Positions 28,079-36,202 of a stretch of DNA of 64,000 bases are shown here, one piece after another (positions within the stretch are counted from its first letter, which is position 1; the number at the start of each line of letters is the position of its first letter). Source of the DNA: Nitrospira sp. (GTDB taxonomy: Bacteria; Nitrospirota; Nitrospiria; Nitrospirales; Nitrospiraceae). The notes under the pieces are model-generated. The model saw nothing but the letters and a program-made list of their open reading frames with translations. It had not been told where the DNA came from and ran no database searches. The stretch covers positions 62,001 to 126,000 of the forward strand of contig JACOEL010000010.1 of assembly GCA_024998625.1 (NCBI GenBank). The letters are read 5' to 3'. A program made the position numbers and the translations under genes.

Positions 28079-28912
28079 ATGGAAAGATCACAGGAGTCAG
28101 GCGCGGTTGGTGACCGAAGGGCGCCGCTCAGCGAGCCACCTCCCAATCCAAAGGGGGGCCGGACGTTGATTGTCGACGCCCGCGACCCCCACGCGTACAT
28201 CAGGCCGAGCGCGGCACTGAAGGACGCCGGTGAGACCGATCAGGTCTTCATTCGACCGGGAGTCTACGAAGACAAAGTCTTTGTCGCGGACCGTCCCGTG
28301 CTCCTCATCGGAGCCGGTCGTGATCACGTGCAGATTTACAGCCGGCGCGGGGGGCCGCTCTATCTCCAGCGGGTTCCCTCAGGCATGATTAGCGGGATGA
28401 CCTTCCGGTATGTGGGCAGTGATCAACATTCCGCAATCAACGTTCTGGACTCAGTCTGCACGATTACGCAATGCCGGGCGACGGAGGGGGTGCTGTCCGG
28501 AGTGGTGATTTATGGTCCTGAGGCCCGCGCGACCTTTATTGACAATGAGGTCTGTTACAACCGGGAATCGGGCATTTTTGTCTTTGCGGGCGCACAACCC
28601 CGTGTGGCGCAAAACCAGTGCTATGGGAATCATCATTTCGGTTTGGCCGTGCGAGATCCCGGCAGCCATCCGGAATGTGTGCGCAACGTCTGTCACAGCA
28701 ACATGCTCAGCGGGATCCTCCTGTTCCACCATGCGGAGGCGCTCCTGCTCGACAACACCTGTCGAGACAACCAGCATTGGGGTTTGGTCATGACCCCGGA
28801 TACCCATCCGACTCCGCCTCGCGAGGACCTGGTTACATCCAATGTGTTGCTGCCGAATCCCCGAGGGTCGCTGGTCGTGACCGAGCAGCCGCTCGCTGAT
28901 ATCGGTCGCTAG
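28079..28912 (+). CDS. Right-handed beta-helix (NosD/pectate-lyase-like) repeat protein
   Basis: About 277 aa. After an N-terminal segment with TLIVDARDPHAYIRPSAALKDAGETDQVFIRPGVYEDKV, the rest is parallel beta-helix repeats, each about 22 residues with an asparagine turn (VIYGPEARATFIDNEVCYN, VFAGAQPRVAQNQCYGN, VRDPGSHPECVRNVCHSN, LFHHAEALLLDNTCRDN). Repeats of this kind occur in NosD, pectate lyases and F-box-only-11-like sensors. No signal peptide is visible, so it may be cytosolic, unlike NosD. Function unknown. Confidence 0.75.
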   Translation: MERSQESGAVGDRRAPLSEPPPNPKGGRTLIVDARDPHAYIRPSAALKDAGETDQVFIRPGVYEDKVFVADRPVLLIGAGRDHVQIYSRRGGPLYLQRVPSGMISGMTFRYVGSDQHSAINVLDSVCTITQCRATEGVLSGVVIYGPEARATFIDNEVCYNRESGIFVFAGAQPRVAQNQCYGNHHFGLAVRDPGSHPECVRNVCHSNMLSGILLFHHAEALLLDNTCRDNQHWGLVMTPDTHPTPPREDLVTSNVLLPNPRGSLVVTEQPLADIGR

Positions 28913-28987
28913 CAGGGGCGTCGTGCGGAGGGGCTTGTTGCGGAGGTCGATCTGTGAAGGAAGAATGGGACTCGAAGCAGCTTCTCG

Positions 28988-29920
28988 CTACCGTGCCGGG
29001 GTGGGGGTACCGGAGGGAGGGTGTCCGGTCGTGGAGTGAAAATGGAATCGGTTCCCGCCTTGCTGCTTGGCGGCATACATGGCCTTATCGGCATGTCTGA
29101 GAAGTTCGTCGATATTCTCGTCGTCCAACGGGTAGAGCGTGATGCCGATGCTCACGCCGATCGAGATCCGGTGCGGCCCGATCTCGAACGGCGTCTTGAT
29201 CGACTCCACGATTCTTTTGGCCACCACGAGCACGTCGGCGACGCCGGAAATGCCTTCCAGGATGGCGGTGAATTCATCGCCGCCCATGCGCGCGACGGTA
29301 TCCACTTCACGAACGCACTCCAGCAGTCGGGTCGCCACGACTTTCAGCAACTGATCGCCCACATCGTGCCCCAGCGTGTCATTGACGGCTTTGAATCGAT
29401 CCAGGTCGAGGAGCATGATCGCCAGGGGGTGATCTTTCCGTTTGCTGCGCGCCATGGCATGGATTAAGCGGTCGCGGAAGAGGGCGCGGTTGATTAGGCC
29501 GGTGAGCTGATCGTGCTGGGCAAGATAGGTCAGGCGTTCCTGTGCCCGCTTGCGCTCGATGGCATAGAGAATCGAGCGTGCAAGAAAATCGGTCCCGCCT
29601 TGGCCCTTCACCAGATAATCCTGGGCTCCGTGCTGAAGCGCCTTGAGGGCGAGCGGGTGATCGTCGTGCCCGCTCAGCACCACCACTGGCACGCCCGGAC
29701 TGGTCGCCAGAACCTGGGTCACGGTGCTCAAGCCATGGGTGTCGGGAAGCGAGAGATCGAGGAGCACCACATCGAACCGGTCCCGGCTCAATCTGGTCAG
29801 ACCCTCCGCCAGAATGGGGGCATGGGTGATCTCGAACTGATCGAGCGGCCATTCGGCTAGGAGGTCTCGGGTGAGTTGGGCATCGACGGGATTGTCTTCA
29901 ACCAACAGCAGTTTGATCAT
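28988..29920 (-). CDS. Response regulator with GGDEF domain (diguanylate cyclase)
   Basis: Makes c-di-GMP from two GTP. From the ATG at 29920 it is 310 aa: an N-terminal receiver domain (MIKLLLVEDNPVDAQLTRDLL; phosphoacceptor Asp in DVVLLDLSLPD) and a C-terminal GGDEF domain with active-site MGGDEF. The inhibitory-site RxxD (REVD) sits five residues before GGDEF, so product inhibition is likely. The cognate histidine kinase is not next to it. A PilZ receptor gene lies 10 kb upstream. Confidence 0.93.
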   Translation of the reverse strand: MIKLLLVEDNPVDAQLTRDLLAEWPLDQFEITHAPILAEGLTRLSRDRFDVVLLDLSLPDTHGLSTVTQVLATSPGVPVVVLSGHDDHPLALKALQHGAQDYLVKGQGGTDFLARSILYAIERKRAQERLTYLAQHDQLTGLINRALFRDRLIHAMARSKRKDHPLAIMLLDLDRFKAVNDTLGHDVGDQLLKVVATRLLECVREVDTVARMGGDEFTAILEGISGVADVLVVAKRIVESIKTPFEIGPHRISIGVSIGITLYPLDDENIDELLRHADKAMYAAKQQGGNRFHFHSTTGHPPSGTPTPAR

Positions 29921-30360
29921 CGGTGCGTGCTCGCGTCCGTAGGACAATCTGGTCAGGTGATGTGCTCCGCACAAGCGAACGGCCGACAGATCATCGTGAT
30001 GCTGCGCGCCGGAATTGTCGGGTGTGGAATTCTCATCTCAAATGGTGGTGACTGCCGAGAGACGTATTCAGCGCGGGAATCTCCCTCTGGCTGTGGGCGA
30101 TCCATGATTGAGGGAGCGGCCCGAAATCGATTCTAGCACGTCACTCCGAAGCTTCAAACAAGAGCGCACTTCTTCACGATGATCGTGCGTGATCGGCCGG
30201 CATGCCCCGCGTCCTAGTGTTGACCGACACTGCCTCATGTGAAGAAATCTCCTCGGCTCGGATCTACAGGCGCGTGTCCCACCCGTAAACCGCGATGGCT
30301 CGTCATGTGGGTGGCGGATCGTCACCACCCAAAGAACAAATCCGGCTAAATGGTGGCACG
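29921..30360. other. Non-coding or decayed DNA at the edge of an accessory patch
   Basis: About 440 bp with no supported gene. Frames here lack family signatures and ribosome binding sites. It borders the decayed transglycosylase remnant and may be further decayed sequence or the regulatory region of the REC-GGDEF gene. Confidence 0.4.
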
Positions 30361-30735
30361 AAACGGTTCGGTTTCTCCATCCGCTTACCGGGGCAGGAAG
30401 TGGAGGAGGCCGTCAAGCGCTAGCCTGTCAGTTCCGGCTTCATCCTGCCGTGCTGCTGGCGGTGATTCGTGCGGAGTCGGTATGAACCCACTGTTATTTC
30501 ACGATCTGAGGCCGTTGGAGTGATGCAGTTGATACACGGAACCGTCGTCCGGCAGGGAGTGTTCCATCTGTATGGCAGCGGCGACTTCGAGGCGGCGCTC
30601 GGACCTTGCGGTATTGGCTGGATTGATTTAACGGGGACGTTCGGTTGGTGGTCGCGTCTAAGTCGCGGTCACGTAGGCCATGAAGTAATGAGCCGGTTCG
30701 GTTATGATTCGTCACACGTGATAAAGGAGAGATGC
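30361..30735 (+). pseudogene. Decayed lytic transglycosylase (SLT domain) remnant
   Basis: Fragments of a soluble-lytic-transglycosylase domain appear in order but in different frames. First is FSIRLPGQEVEEAVKR (30370-30420), then RLHPAVLLAVIRAES with the catalytic Glu (two nucleotides out of phase), then RYEPTVISRSEAVGVMQLIHGT (back in the first frame from 30469), and last LRYWLD-stop-FNGDVRLVVAS (third segment from 30600, with TGA in place of an expected Arg codon). A weak match to the YGG...YV tail follows to about 30735. At least three frameshifts and two stops show the gene is dead. Confidence 0.7.
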
Positions 30736-30892
30736 GTATGTCGTCCCTCGGCGAAAAGAACGACACGGTGTGCTCGACAGCGATGCAATTCGCATTGGAT
30801 GAGACTGAGTAGGGGCGGGGCGATCCAGCCATAGAACTTCGCGACATAATTGATGCATCTGAAGTTGCCCATTGCGAGGTGGGGGGCACGTG

Positions 30893-30913
30893 ATTACCGG
30901 CCGGCCCGGTAAT
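30893..30913. repeat. 21-bp perfect hairpin upstream of the DegT gene
   Basis: ATTACCGG (30893-30900) and CCGGTAAT (30906-30913) form an 8-bp stem with a 5-nt loop, 56 bp before the aminotransferase ATG. No T-run follows (TTCC). It could be a weak terminator of incoming transcription or an operator. Confidence 0.4.
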
Positions 30914-30969
30914 TTCCAGCAGCCGCGTCAGCTTCGACCCTCAGCATGTCCTTGAATGGGGGACTTACT

Positions 30970-32082
30970 ATGATCTCAGTATTCGGTTCATGCGTAGGAC
31001 AAGAGGAAATCGACGAAATCCGCAGCAGCTTTGAGAACCAATGGCTCGGAATCGGCGCTAAAACGAGATCATTTGAATCTCTCTTCGCTCACAGGTTGGG
31101 ACTTAAGGATTTCGTGTTTCTGGACAACGGTTCGAATAGTTTATACATGGCTGTAAAGCTCTTAAACCTGTCCCCTGGCTCGGAGGTCATACTGCCTTCT
31201 TTTACATGGGTTGCTTGCGCCCACGCTGTAATCCTCGCAGGAGCGGTTCCCGTATTGTGCGATGTAGACATGAATACTCAAAACGTGACTGCTGACACAA
31301 TCGCCCCGCATATTTCCTCAAAGACCAGAGCTATCATGGTTGTACATTATGCGGGCAAACCGGTCCGTATGGAGCCAGTTCTATCGATTGGGCAACCAGT
31401 GATAGAAGATGCGGCTCAAGCCGTAGATTCCAAACTAGGCAATAAATATTGCGGCTCTCTGGGGACAATAGGCGTCTATAGTTTTGATCCTGTCAAAAAC
31501 ATCACAACAGGTGAGGGTGGAGGAATCACTACAAACGATTCCGAATTGATGACTCGGGCCCGACAGTTGCGGTATTGCGGCATTGGAAAAGCCGGAGTTG
31601 AGACTGTGGGAAGTAAAGAGCGCTGGTGGGAATACGACATCGTAGATGTTTCCCCAAAACTTCTCCCCAACGACATTGCTGCTTCAATTGGACTGGCTCA
31701 GCTGCGCAAGATCGATAAATTTCAAACGATCCGTAGAACAATTTGGAATACTTATCAGGCTCAATTAGCTGATTTCGACTGGTTGATAAGACCTCGAGAC
31801 CCTGCTTCCGATGAACAACATTCCTATTTCACGTACTCCATTCGGGTTAGCCGGGGGAAGCGCGATCAATTAGCGAAATACCTATATTCACGCGATATCT
31901 ACACAACTGTTCGGTTCCATCCATTGCACATGAACCCTCTGTATAAAACATCTTACAGGCTTCCCATTAGCGAGCAGCTTAACGAGGAAATACTAAGTCT
32001 TCCACTGCATCCAAATCTTTCTGATAGCGACATAGATGAGGTTTTATTAAGTCTGCAAAAATTTAATGCACAGTACATGTGA
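30970..32082 (+). CDS. DegT/DnrJ/EryC1/StrS family sugar aminotransferase
   Basis: PLP-dependent aminotransferase acting on nucleotide-bound keto-sugars for surface polysaccharides. From the ATG at 30970 (GGGGGAC upstream) it is 370 aa. It shows QWLGIGAKTRSFESLF, DNGSNSLYMAVKLL, VILPSFTWVACAHAVILAGAVPVLCDVD, DAAQAVDS, and GTIGVYSFDPVKNITTGEGGGITT, where the Lys of PVKN is the likely PLP Schiff base. It is clearly AT-richer than neighbouring core genes, which suggests transfer. The GT2 gene follows after 285 bp. Confidence 0.9.
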   Translation: MISVFGSCVGQEEIDEIRSSFENQWLGIGAKTRSFESLFAHRLGLKDFVFLDNGSNSLYMAVKLLNLSPGSEVILPSFTWVACAHAVILAGAVPVLCDVDMNTQNVTADTIAPHISSKTRAIMVVHYAGKPVRMEPVLSIGQPVIEDAAQAVDSKLGNKYCGSLGTIGVYSFDPVKNITTGEGGGITTNDSELMTRARQLRYCGIGKAGVETVGSKERWWEYDIVDVSPKLLPNDIAASIGLAQLRKIDKFQTIRRTIWNTYQAQLADFDWLIRPRDPASDEQHSYFTYSIRVSRGKRDQLAKYLYSRDIYTTVRFHPLHMNPLYKTSYRLPISEQLNEEILSLPLHPNLSDSDIDEVLLSLQKFNAQYM

Positions 32083-32287
32083 ATGAAGGGTCCGATGCGT
32101 TTACTTCGTCCACGGGAAACTTTCGTTCTGCGACGGTATTGGCAGGTAATCGCAGAAATAGCTGCGTGACCTAACGAGGCCATCGGACGAGAGAGTCTTA
32201 CGCAGTGCTTGCAGACTGTCCCCGGACATGTTCAGGGCAATTAACACGAGAGAGTGTGCTTGTGCCCAAGCACTCCACGGGACAATC

Positions 32288-32341
32288 GCAACGTTCGTGC
32301 AGACCAGAGTAGTTCTTGCCTGGTCTGCGCATCGTGCGTTG
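32288..32341 (+). repeat. Long imperfect hairpin just before the GT2 gene
   Basis: An 8-bp perfect inner stem (CAGACCAG/CTGGTCTG) around a 12-nt loop extends outward with small bulges through GCAACG/CGTTG. It ends 26 bp before the GT2 start, so it would lie in the leader RNA. Function unknown. Confidence 0.4.
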
Positions 32342-32367
32342 TAAGACATTGTCCAGGGAAAGCCCGC

Positions 32368-33261
32368 ATGCCACGTGTATCCGTCATCATCCCCGCCTAT
32401 AATTCTATGCAGTGGGTCTCTGCTGCCATCGACAGCGTCCTGAGCCAGGGTTATCGGGACTACGAAGTGGTTGTGATTGATGATGGCTCAACCGATAGGA
32501 CGGCAGACGTTCTTGACTCCTACGGCAGAAAAATACGATGTATTTATCAAGCAAATGCTGGTGTCTCCAACGCTAGAAACCGAGGACTGAGCGTATCGAC
32601 CGGCGAATTTGTCGCGTATCTGGACGCCGATGATATGTGGTATTCGCAGAAACTCGAGTGTCAAATCTCGTTCTTGGATGCCCACCCCACATGCGGCCTT
32701 GTGCACAGCGATGTAACCGTCATTGATGAACAGGGTAAGGTTGTCCGTGCGCGCTTTAATGTGGAAACCGCTAGGCCCATTCCCTCAGGCGATTGTCGTC
32801 AAGACCTTCTACGACGCTGTCACATCCAGGTTCCCTCGGTCATTGAACGACGGGAGTGTATCGAGGAGGTCGGCGGGTTCGATGAGCAATTTATGGCGAC
32901 CGAAGATTACTTGCATTGGATTATGGTGTCACTGCAGGGATGGGAATTTGGATACATCAATGAGCCGTTAGCAAAGTATCGTTGGCGACCCGGAAGTGTT
33001 TCGTCCAACAAGCGACTCTTCCTGGAGGAGTATGGGAAGATGTTTGGTGTACTGCTGCCCGCTTTATACGAGAATCGTCCCCACTCACCGGATTTGGTCA
33101 TCATACGCCAGAGATTTCTGCAGGTTGAACGCGAATTGGCATATATGGATTGCATAGAAGGTCATCTGAGTAGCGCGAGACAGCGACTTATCAGACTGAT
33201 ACAGCGATCGCCTTTCCAATATAACCTCTATTGGGATCTGGCAAAGACATACTTGCGCTAG
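32368..33261 (+). CDS. Family 2 glycosyltransferase
   Basis: GT-A fold transferase of nucleotide sugars. From the ATG at 32368 it is 297 aa and opens PRVSVIIPAYNSMQWVSAAIDSVLSQGYRDYEVVVIDDGSTD, the GT2 signature. It then shows GVSNARNRGL and the DXD-type YLDADDMW. The C-terminal third lacks strong signatures and may set acceptor specificity. No membrane anchor is visible. With the DegT aminotransferase it forms a small surface-sugar module; the rest of a polysaccharide locus is missing. Upstream open frame from 32254 is not supported. Confidence 0.9.
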   Translation: MPRVSVIIPAYNSMQWVSAAIDSVLSQGYRDYEVVVIDDGSTDRTADVLDSYGRKIRCIYQANAGVSNARNRGLSVSTGEFVAYLDADDMWYSQKLECQISFLDAHPTCGLVHSDVTVIDEQGKVVRARFNVETARPIPSGDCRQDLLRRCHIQVPSVIERRECIEEVGGFDEQFMATEDYLHWIMVSLQGWEFGYINEPLAKYRWRPGSVSSNKRLFLEEYGKMFGVLLPALYENRPHSPDLVIIRQRFLQVERELAYMDCIEGHLSSARQRLIRLIQRSPFQYNLYWDLAKTYLR

Positions 33262-33666
33262 TACCACTGAAATTCAAAATTACTTCTATTCGGATCACAT
33301 TCGGGAACACCTGAGGCCGCTGGAGGCAAATCGGGACAGTTCTCGCTGGGTAAGCGGAAAATCCACCTGGGTAAGCCTCGCACCCTTTCTGCTGCTTCAA
33401 CATGATTCCTGGCTGATGTCAGCGCTCAAGGTCCACTGGGCTGACATCGAGTTCCCCGTGAGTCGTCGTATGGCGTGAGCCGCTCTACTGCGGCTTGCCG
33501 AAAGGTACTGCAAATCCCCCCCCCACGCGTTTCTTCGCCACCCGTCTGGCGCTAAGTGCGCCAACCTGAGGTGTTTTGGTCTATAGGGCCAGCTCAGTGG
33601 CGGCGTGAAACTGTCCCTTGAGCAATCGCCTATTTGACCGGGGGTGATCGTAATGTGTGGTGGGCT
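33262..33666. other. Intergenic DNA before the IS element, possible IS scar
   Basis: No supported gene in about 400 bp. GGGACAGTT at 33333-33341 and its inverted copy AACTGTCCC at 33609-33617 are 267 bp apart and could be ends of a deleted mobile element. The rest includes a C-tract at about 33518. Interpretation is speculative. Confidence 0.3.
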
Positions 33667-33735
33667 CGACGTCACCCCCATATTGAGTAGCGCCGCGATT
33701 TAGAGTCCAATCCCCCACGAGGAAGGAGATTGGAT

Positions 33736-33999
33736 ATGAAGCAGCGGTTTTCAGAGGCACAGATTATCGGGTTTTTGCGAGAGGCGGAGACGGGGATGGC
33801 CGTGAAGGATCTGTGTCGGCGGCATGGGTTCTCAGAAGCGAGCTACTACCTCTGGCGGAGCAAGTTCGGTGGCCTGGAGGTGTCGGACGCGAAGCGGCTG
33901 AAGGCGTTGGAACTGGAGAATGCCCGGCTGAAGCGGTTACTGGCGGAGGCACTGCTGGAGCAGGCCGTGACCCGAGAGGTGCTCCGAAAAAAGTGGTAG
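33736..33999 (+). CDS. IS3-family transposase OrfA
   Basis: The 87-aa product (MKQRFSEAQIIGFLREAETGMAVKDLCRRHGFSEASYYLWRSKF...) is a helix-turn-helix DNA-binding protein followed by a leucine-zipper segment (LKALELENARLKRLLAEALLEQAVTREVLRK). GGAAGGAG precedes the ATG at 33736. The slippery heptamer A-AAA-AAG lies at 33987-33993, just before the TAG stop, and allows -1 frameshifting into orfB. Confidence 0.92.
   Translation: MKQRFSEAQIIGFLREAETGMAVKDLCRRHGFSEASYYLWRSKFGGLEVSDAKRLKALELENARLKRLLAEALLEQAVTREVLRKKW
33987..33993 (+). promoter_or_regulatory. Programmed -1 frameshift site (A AAA AAG)
   Basis: The heptamer is in the correct phase for orfA (codons AAA at 33988, AAG at 33991). A -1 slip leads into the orfB frame, KKVVGAPARREVVRW. 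This is the standard way IS3 elements make the OrfAB transposase. I did not analyse the downstream stimulatory structure. Confidence 0.75.
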
Positions 34000-34847
34000 G
34001 CGCACCGGCTCGTCGGGAGGTGGTGCGCTGGATCTGTGGCCGAGGCCTGACGGAGCGCCATGCGTTGCAGGTGATCGGCATGAGCGCCAGCAGCTTGCGA
34101 TACCACCCCGCGCCGGACCGGAATGCCGAGCTGCGACAGACCATTGTCGCACTCGCGCATCGCTATCGGCGGTACGGGGCGGGCATGATTTACCTGAAGG
34201 TGCGGCAGCAGGGCCTCACGGTGAATCACAAGCGGATTGAACGGCTCTATGCCGAAGCCCAGTTGCAGGTGCGGCGCCGCACCCGCAAGAAGGTGCCGGT
34301 GGGCGAGCGTCAGCCGCTGGTGAGGCCTGAGGCCGCGAACGAAGTCTGGTCCATGGATTTCGTCTTTGACCGCAGTGCGGAAGGCCGGGCTATCAAATGT
34401 TTGACGATCGTGGACGATGCCACGCATGAGTCGGTCGCCATTGTGCCGGAGCGGGCCATCAGCGGGCAGCACGTCACGCGGATCCTGGATCACTTGGCCG
34501 CGACCCGCGGGGTGCCCCAGGTGATTCGAACCGACAATGGGAAGGAATTTTGTGGGCGTGCCATGCTGACATGGGCCCACGCGCACAGCGTGACGCTGCG
34601 CCTGATCGAACCGGGCAAGCCTAACCAGAATGCCTACATCGAGTCATTCAACGGGCGCCTGCGTGATGAGTGCCTGAACGAGCAGTGGTTCCTCACCCTC
34701 GCGCATGCCCAAGCCATCATTGAAGCGTGGCGGCGCGAGTAGAACGAGGAGCGACCGAAAAAAGCATTGGGCGGACTGACACCCGCCGCCTATGCGAGGC
34801 ATTTGGTGAGAAAATCGGTTACAGTCACACCCGGACTCCAAACGTAG
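33993..34847 (+). pseudogene. IS3-family transposase OrfB, interrupted by an amber codon
   Basis: DDE integrase domain (rve): Asp in EVWSMDFVFD, Asp in VIRTDNGKEF and Glu in NAYIESFNGRLRDECLNE are all present. Translation stops at TAG 34740-34742, where relatives have Tyr of the AWRREYN motif. After the stop the frame continues intact as NEERPKKALGGLTPAAYARHLVRK to a natural TAG at 34845-34847. The truncated product loses about 35 C-terminal residues. One base change would restore it. Confidence 0.85.
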
Positions 34848-34972
34848 CTGCTACTCAAGACGGGGGGACGTCGCGCTCCATCCGACGCAAACTTCTCTGC
34901 ATAGGCATACCGACGAAGGAAAGATTCACAGGGGATCTTACCAGTTCCAAAGAAGATCACGGCAGATAGACT

Positions 34973-35135
34973 AGAACCTATCTCCAAATCGATTTTCGAT
35001 GTGGTGGGGCTCACTCAACGCAGGGACTTGCCGTGCAACAGATCGCATTTGGCTGAAAATGCGCGTGCCACTCGCTTGGTCGCTGGAGACTGCGCGCGCT
35101 CGCAACGACGTTTTTCAATTTTGAGATAGGTTCTA
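34973..35135. repeat. MITE-like inverted-repeat element, about 163 bp
   Basis: TAGAACCTATCTCCAAAT (34973-34990) and ATTTTGAGATAGGTTCTA (35118-35135) are inverted copies of 18 bp with two mismatches. The interior has no plausible gene. This is the layout of a non-autonomous element with the ends of a transposon; the parent family is not identified. Confidence 0.55.
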
Positions 35136-35372
35136 ATCACGCTGCGGTACTGATGCGCCTGGAGGTCGGAGGGGGCTACCTTACGGCTCATTTCCCCGCG
35201 AAAGGTCAACCGTTCGGCAAGTGCCGTAAGGGATAGCGCGCGAGTACGATCTACTGGCCGGACTTCGGCCGAGGCACCCAGGGGCTCTTGATGACGGCAC
35301 TGCAGCTTTCGGCGGCTTCAGTAGTGTGCCGCGACGAAGCTGAGCTTTTCCGCAAAACAGGGGGTGGAAGGC
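35136..35372. other. Intergenic DNA upstream of the DUF2892-like gene
   Basis: About 240 bp with no supported gene or consensus promoter. Minus-strand frames at 35181-35444 lack any signature. Confidence 0.35.
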
Positions 35373-35837
35373 ATGATCCCAGCTACGACAAGCCGAATCG
35401 AACTGTCCACGGATGATGAAGTTAATGACAGAATCCGTCGGCAAACAGAACGAAACATTTCACATTTTGTGAAACAAGACACTCACGAGATCGCAGGCCG
35501 ACTGGAAGAATTAGATCGTGAATGGGATGTGGAGCGAACGCTTGAGGCGAATGCGGCTTCCGTCGCATTGCTCGGGCTAGGGCTGGGAACCGTTGTTGAC
35601 CGTCGCTTCTTCTTGCTACCAGGCATTGTTGCAGGTTTTTTATTACAGCATGCCATTCAGGGATGGTGTCCTCCAGTGCCAGTATTTCGACGACTCGGAT
35701 TTCGCACTGCCAACGAAATTGCTTTCGAGCGGTACGCCCTCAAACTCCTCCGCGGGGACTTCGTGGGCCTGGTCCAAGACACAAATGACCGTGGAGATGT
35801 CAATGTTGGACGCGTCATGCAGGCCGTTCGGCGGTAA
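35373..35837 (+). CDS. DUF2892 (YgaP transmembrane)-like membrane protein
   Basis: From the ATG at 35373 it is 154 aa. The N-terminal half is charged and helical. Two hydrophobic segments follow (ASVALLGLGLGTVV and FFLLPGIVAGFLLQHA), with the family pattern QGWCPPVPVFRRLGFRTANEIAFERYALKLLRGDF after them. Small proteins of this family are widespread membrane proteins of unknown function, sometimes fused to rhodanese. It is the last gene of the accessory patch before the tRNA. Confidence 0.7.
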   Translation: MIPATTSRIELSTDDEVNDRIRRQTERNISHFVKQDTHEIAGRLEELDREWDVERTLEANAASVALLGLGLGTVVDRRFFLLPGIVAGFLLQHAIQGWCPPVPVFRRLGFRTANEIAFERYALKLLRGDFVGLVQDTNDRGDVNVGRVMQAVRR

Positions 35838-36038
35838 TTGTCGCACGAGAGCCTGACGTCTAGTTATCGCATGACAACAATTCGTTGGCGTGGTTCCGGA
35901 TTCTAACCATAAGGAGCCGGTCAGTAACAGGCGGGAAGGGATTTCAGATGCCCGGTGCGAGAGATTGCCGTCTGCTCGTGCACGGGCCGACGCCGTGGCT
36001 CAATCCGATATAAGTGTTTGAAGGATAAGATGAAAGGT

Positions 36039-36115
<77 letters not shown>

Positions 36116-36120
36116 ACCGG

Positions 36121-36150
36121 ATACTAACAGGCGTGTGAAACGAGAGTCAA
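36121..36150 (-). promoter_or_regulatory. Promoter of tRNA-fMet
   Basis: On the minus strand, TTGACT (36145-36150), an 18-bp spacer and TAGTAT (36121-36126) form a good sigma70 promoter. The -10 ends 5 bp before the mature tRNA 5' end, so transcription starts at or just inside the tRNA. Confidence 0.6.
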
Positions 36151-36202
36151 GGAACGTCCGGGGAGAATTGCATTCGCGAGGGCAGAATGATAAAGCGTGG
36201 GC

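Larger units (their letters stand above)
33667..34873 (+). mobile_element. IS3-family insertion sequence (about 1.2 kb)
   Basis: Two overlapping transposase frames, a canonical slippery site and imperfect terminal inverted repeats identify an IS3-family element. The left end (33667-33690, CGACGTCACCCCC...TTGAGTAG) and right end (34851-34873, CTACTCAAGACGGGGGGACGTCG) match in inverted orientation with a few mismatches. No clear target duplication was seen, so the exact ends are approximate. The orfB frame carries a nonsense mutation, so this copy is probably inactive on its own. Confidence 0.88.

Noticed and set aside
30494-30889. 131-codon minus-strand frame in the pseudogene region
   Set aside because: No similarity recognised; the plus strand in the same place has clear transglycosylase remnants.
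32083-32170. Short plus-strand peptide starting just after the DegT gene (ATG at 32083 or 32095)
   Set aside because: About 28 codons, no ribosome binding site or recognisable motif; perhaps decayed sequence.
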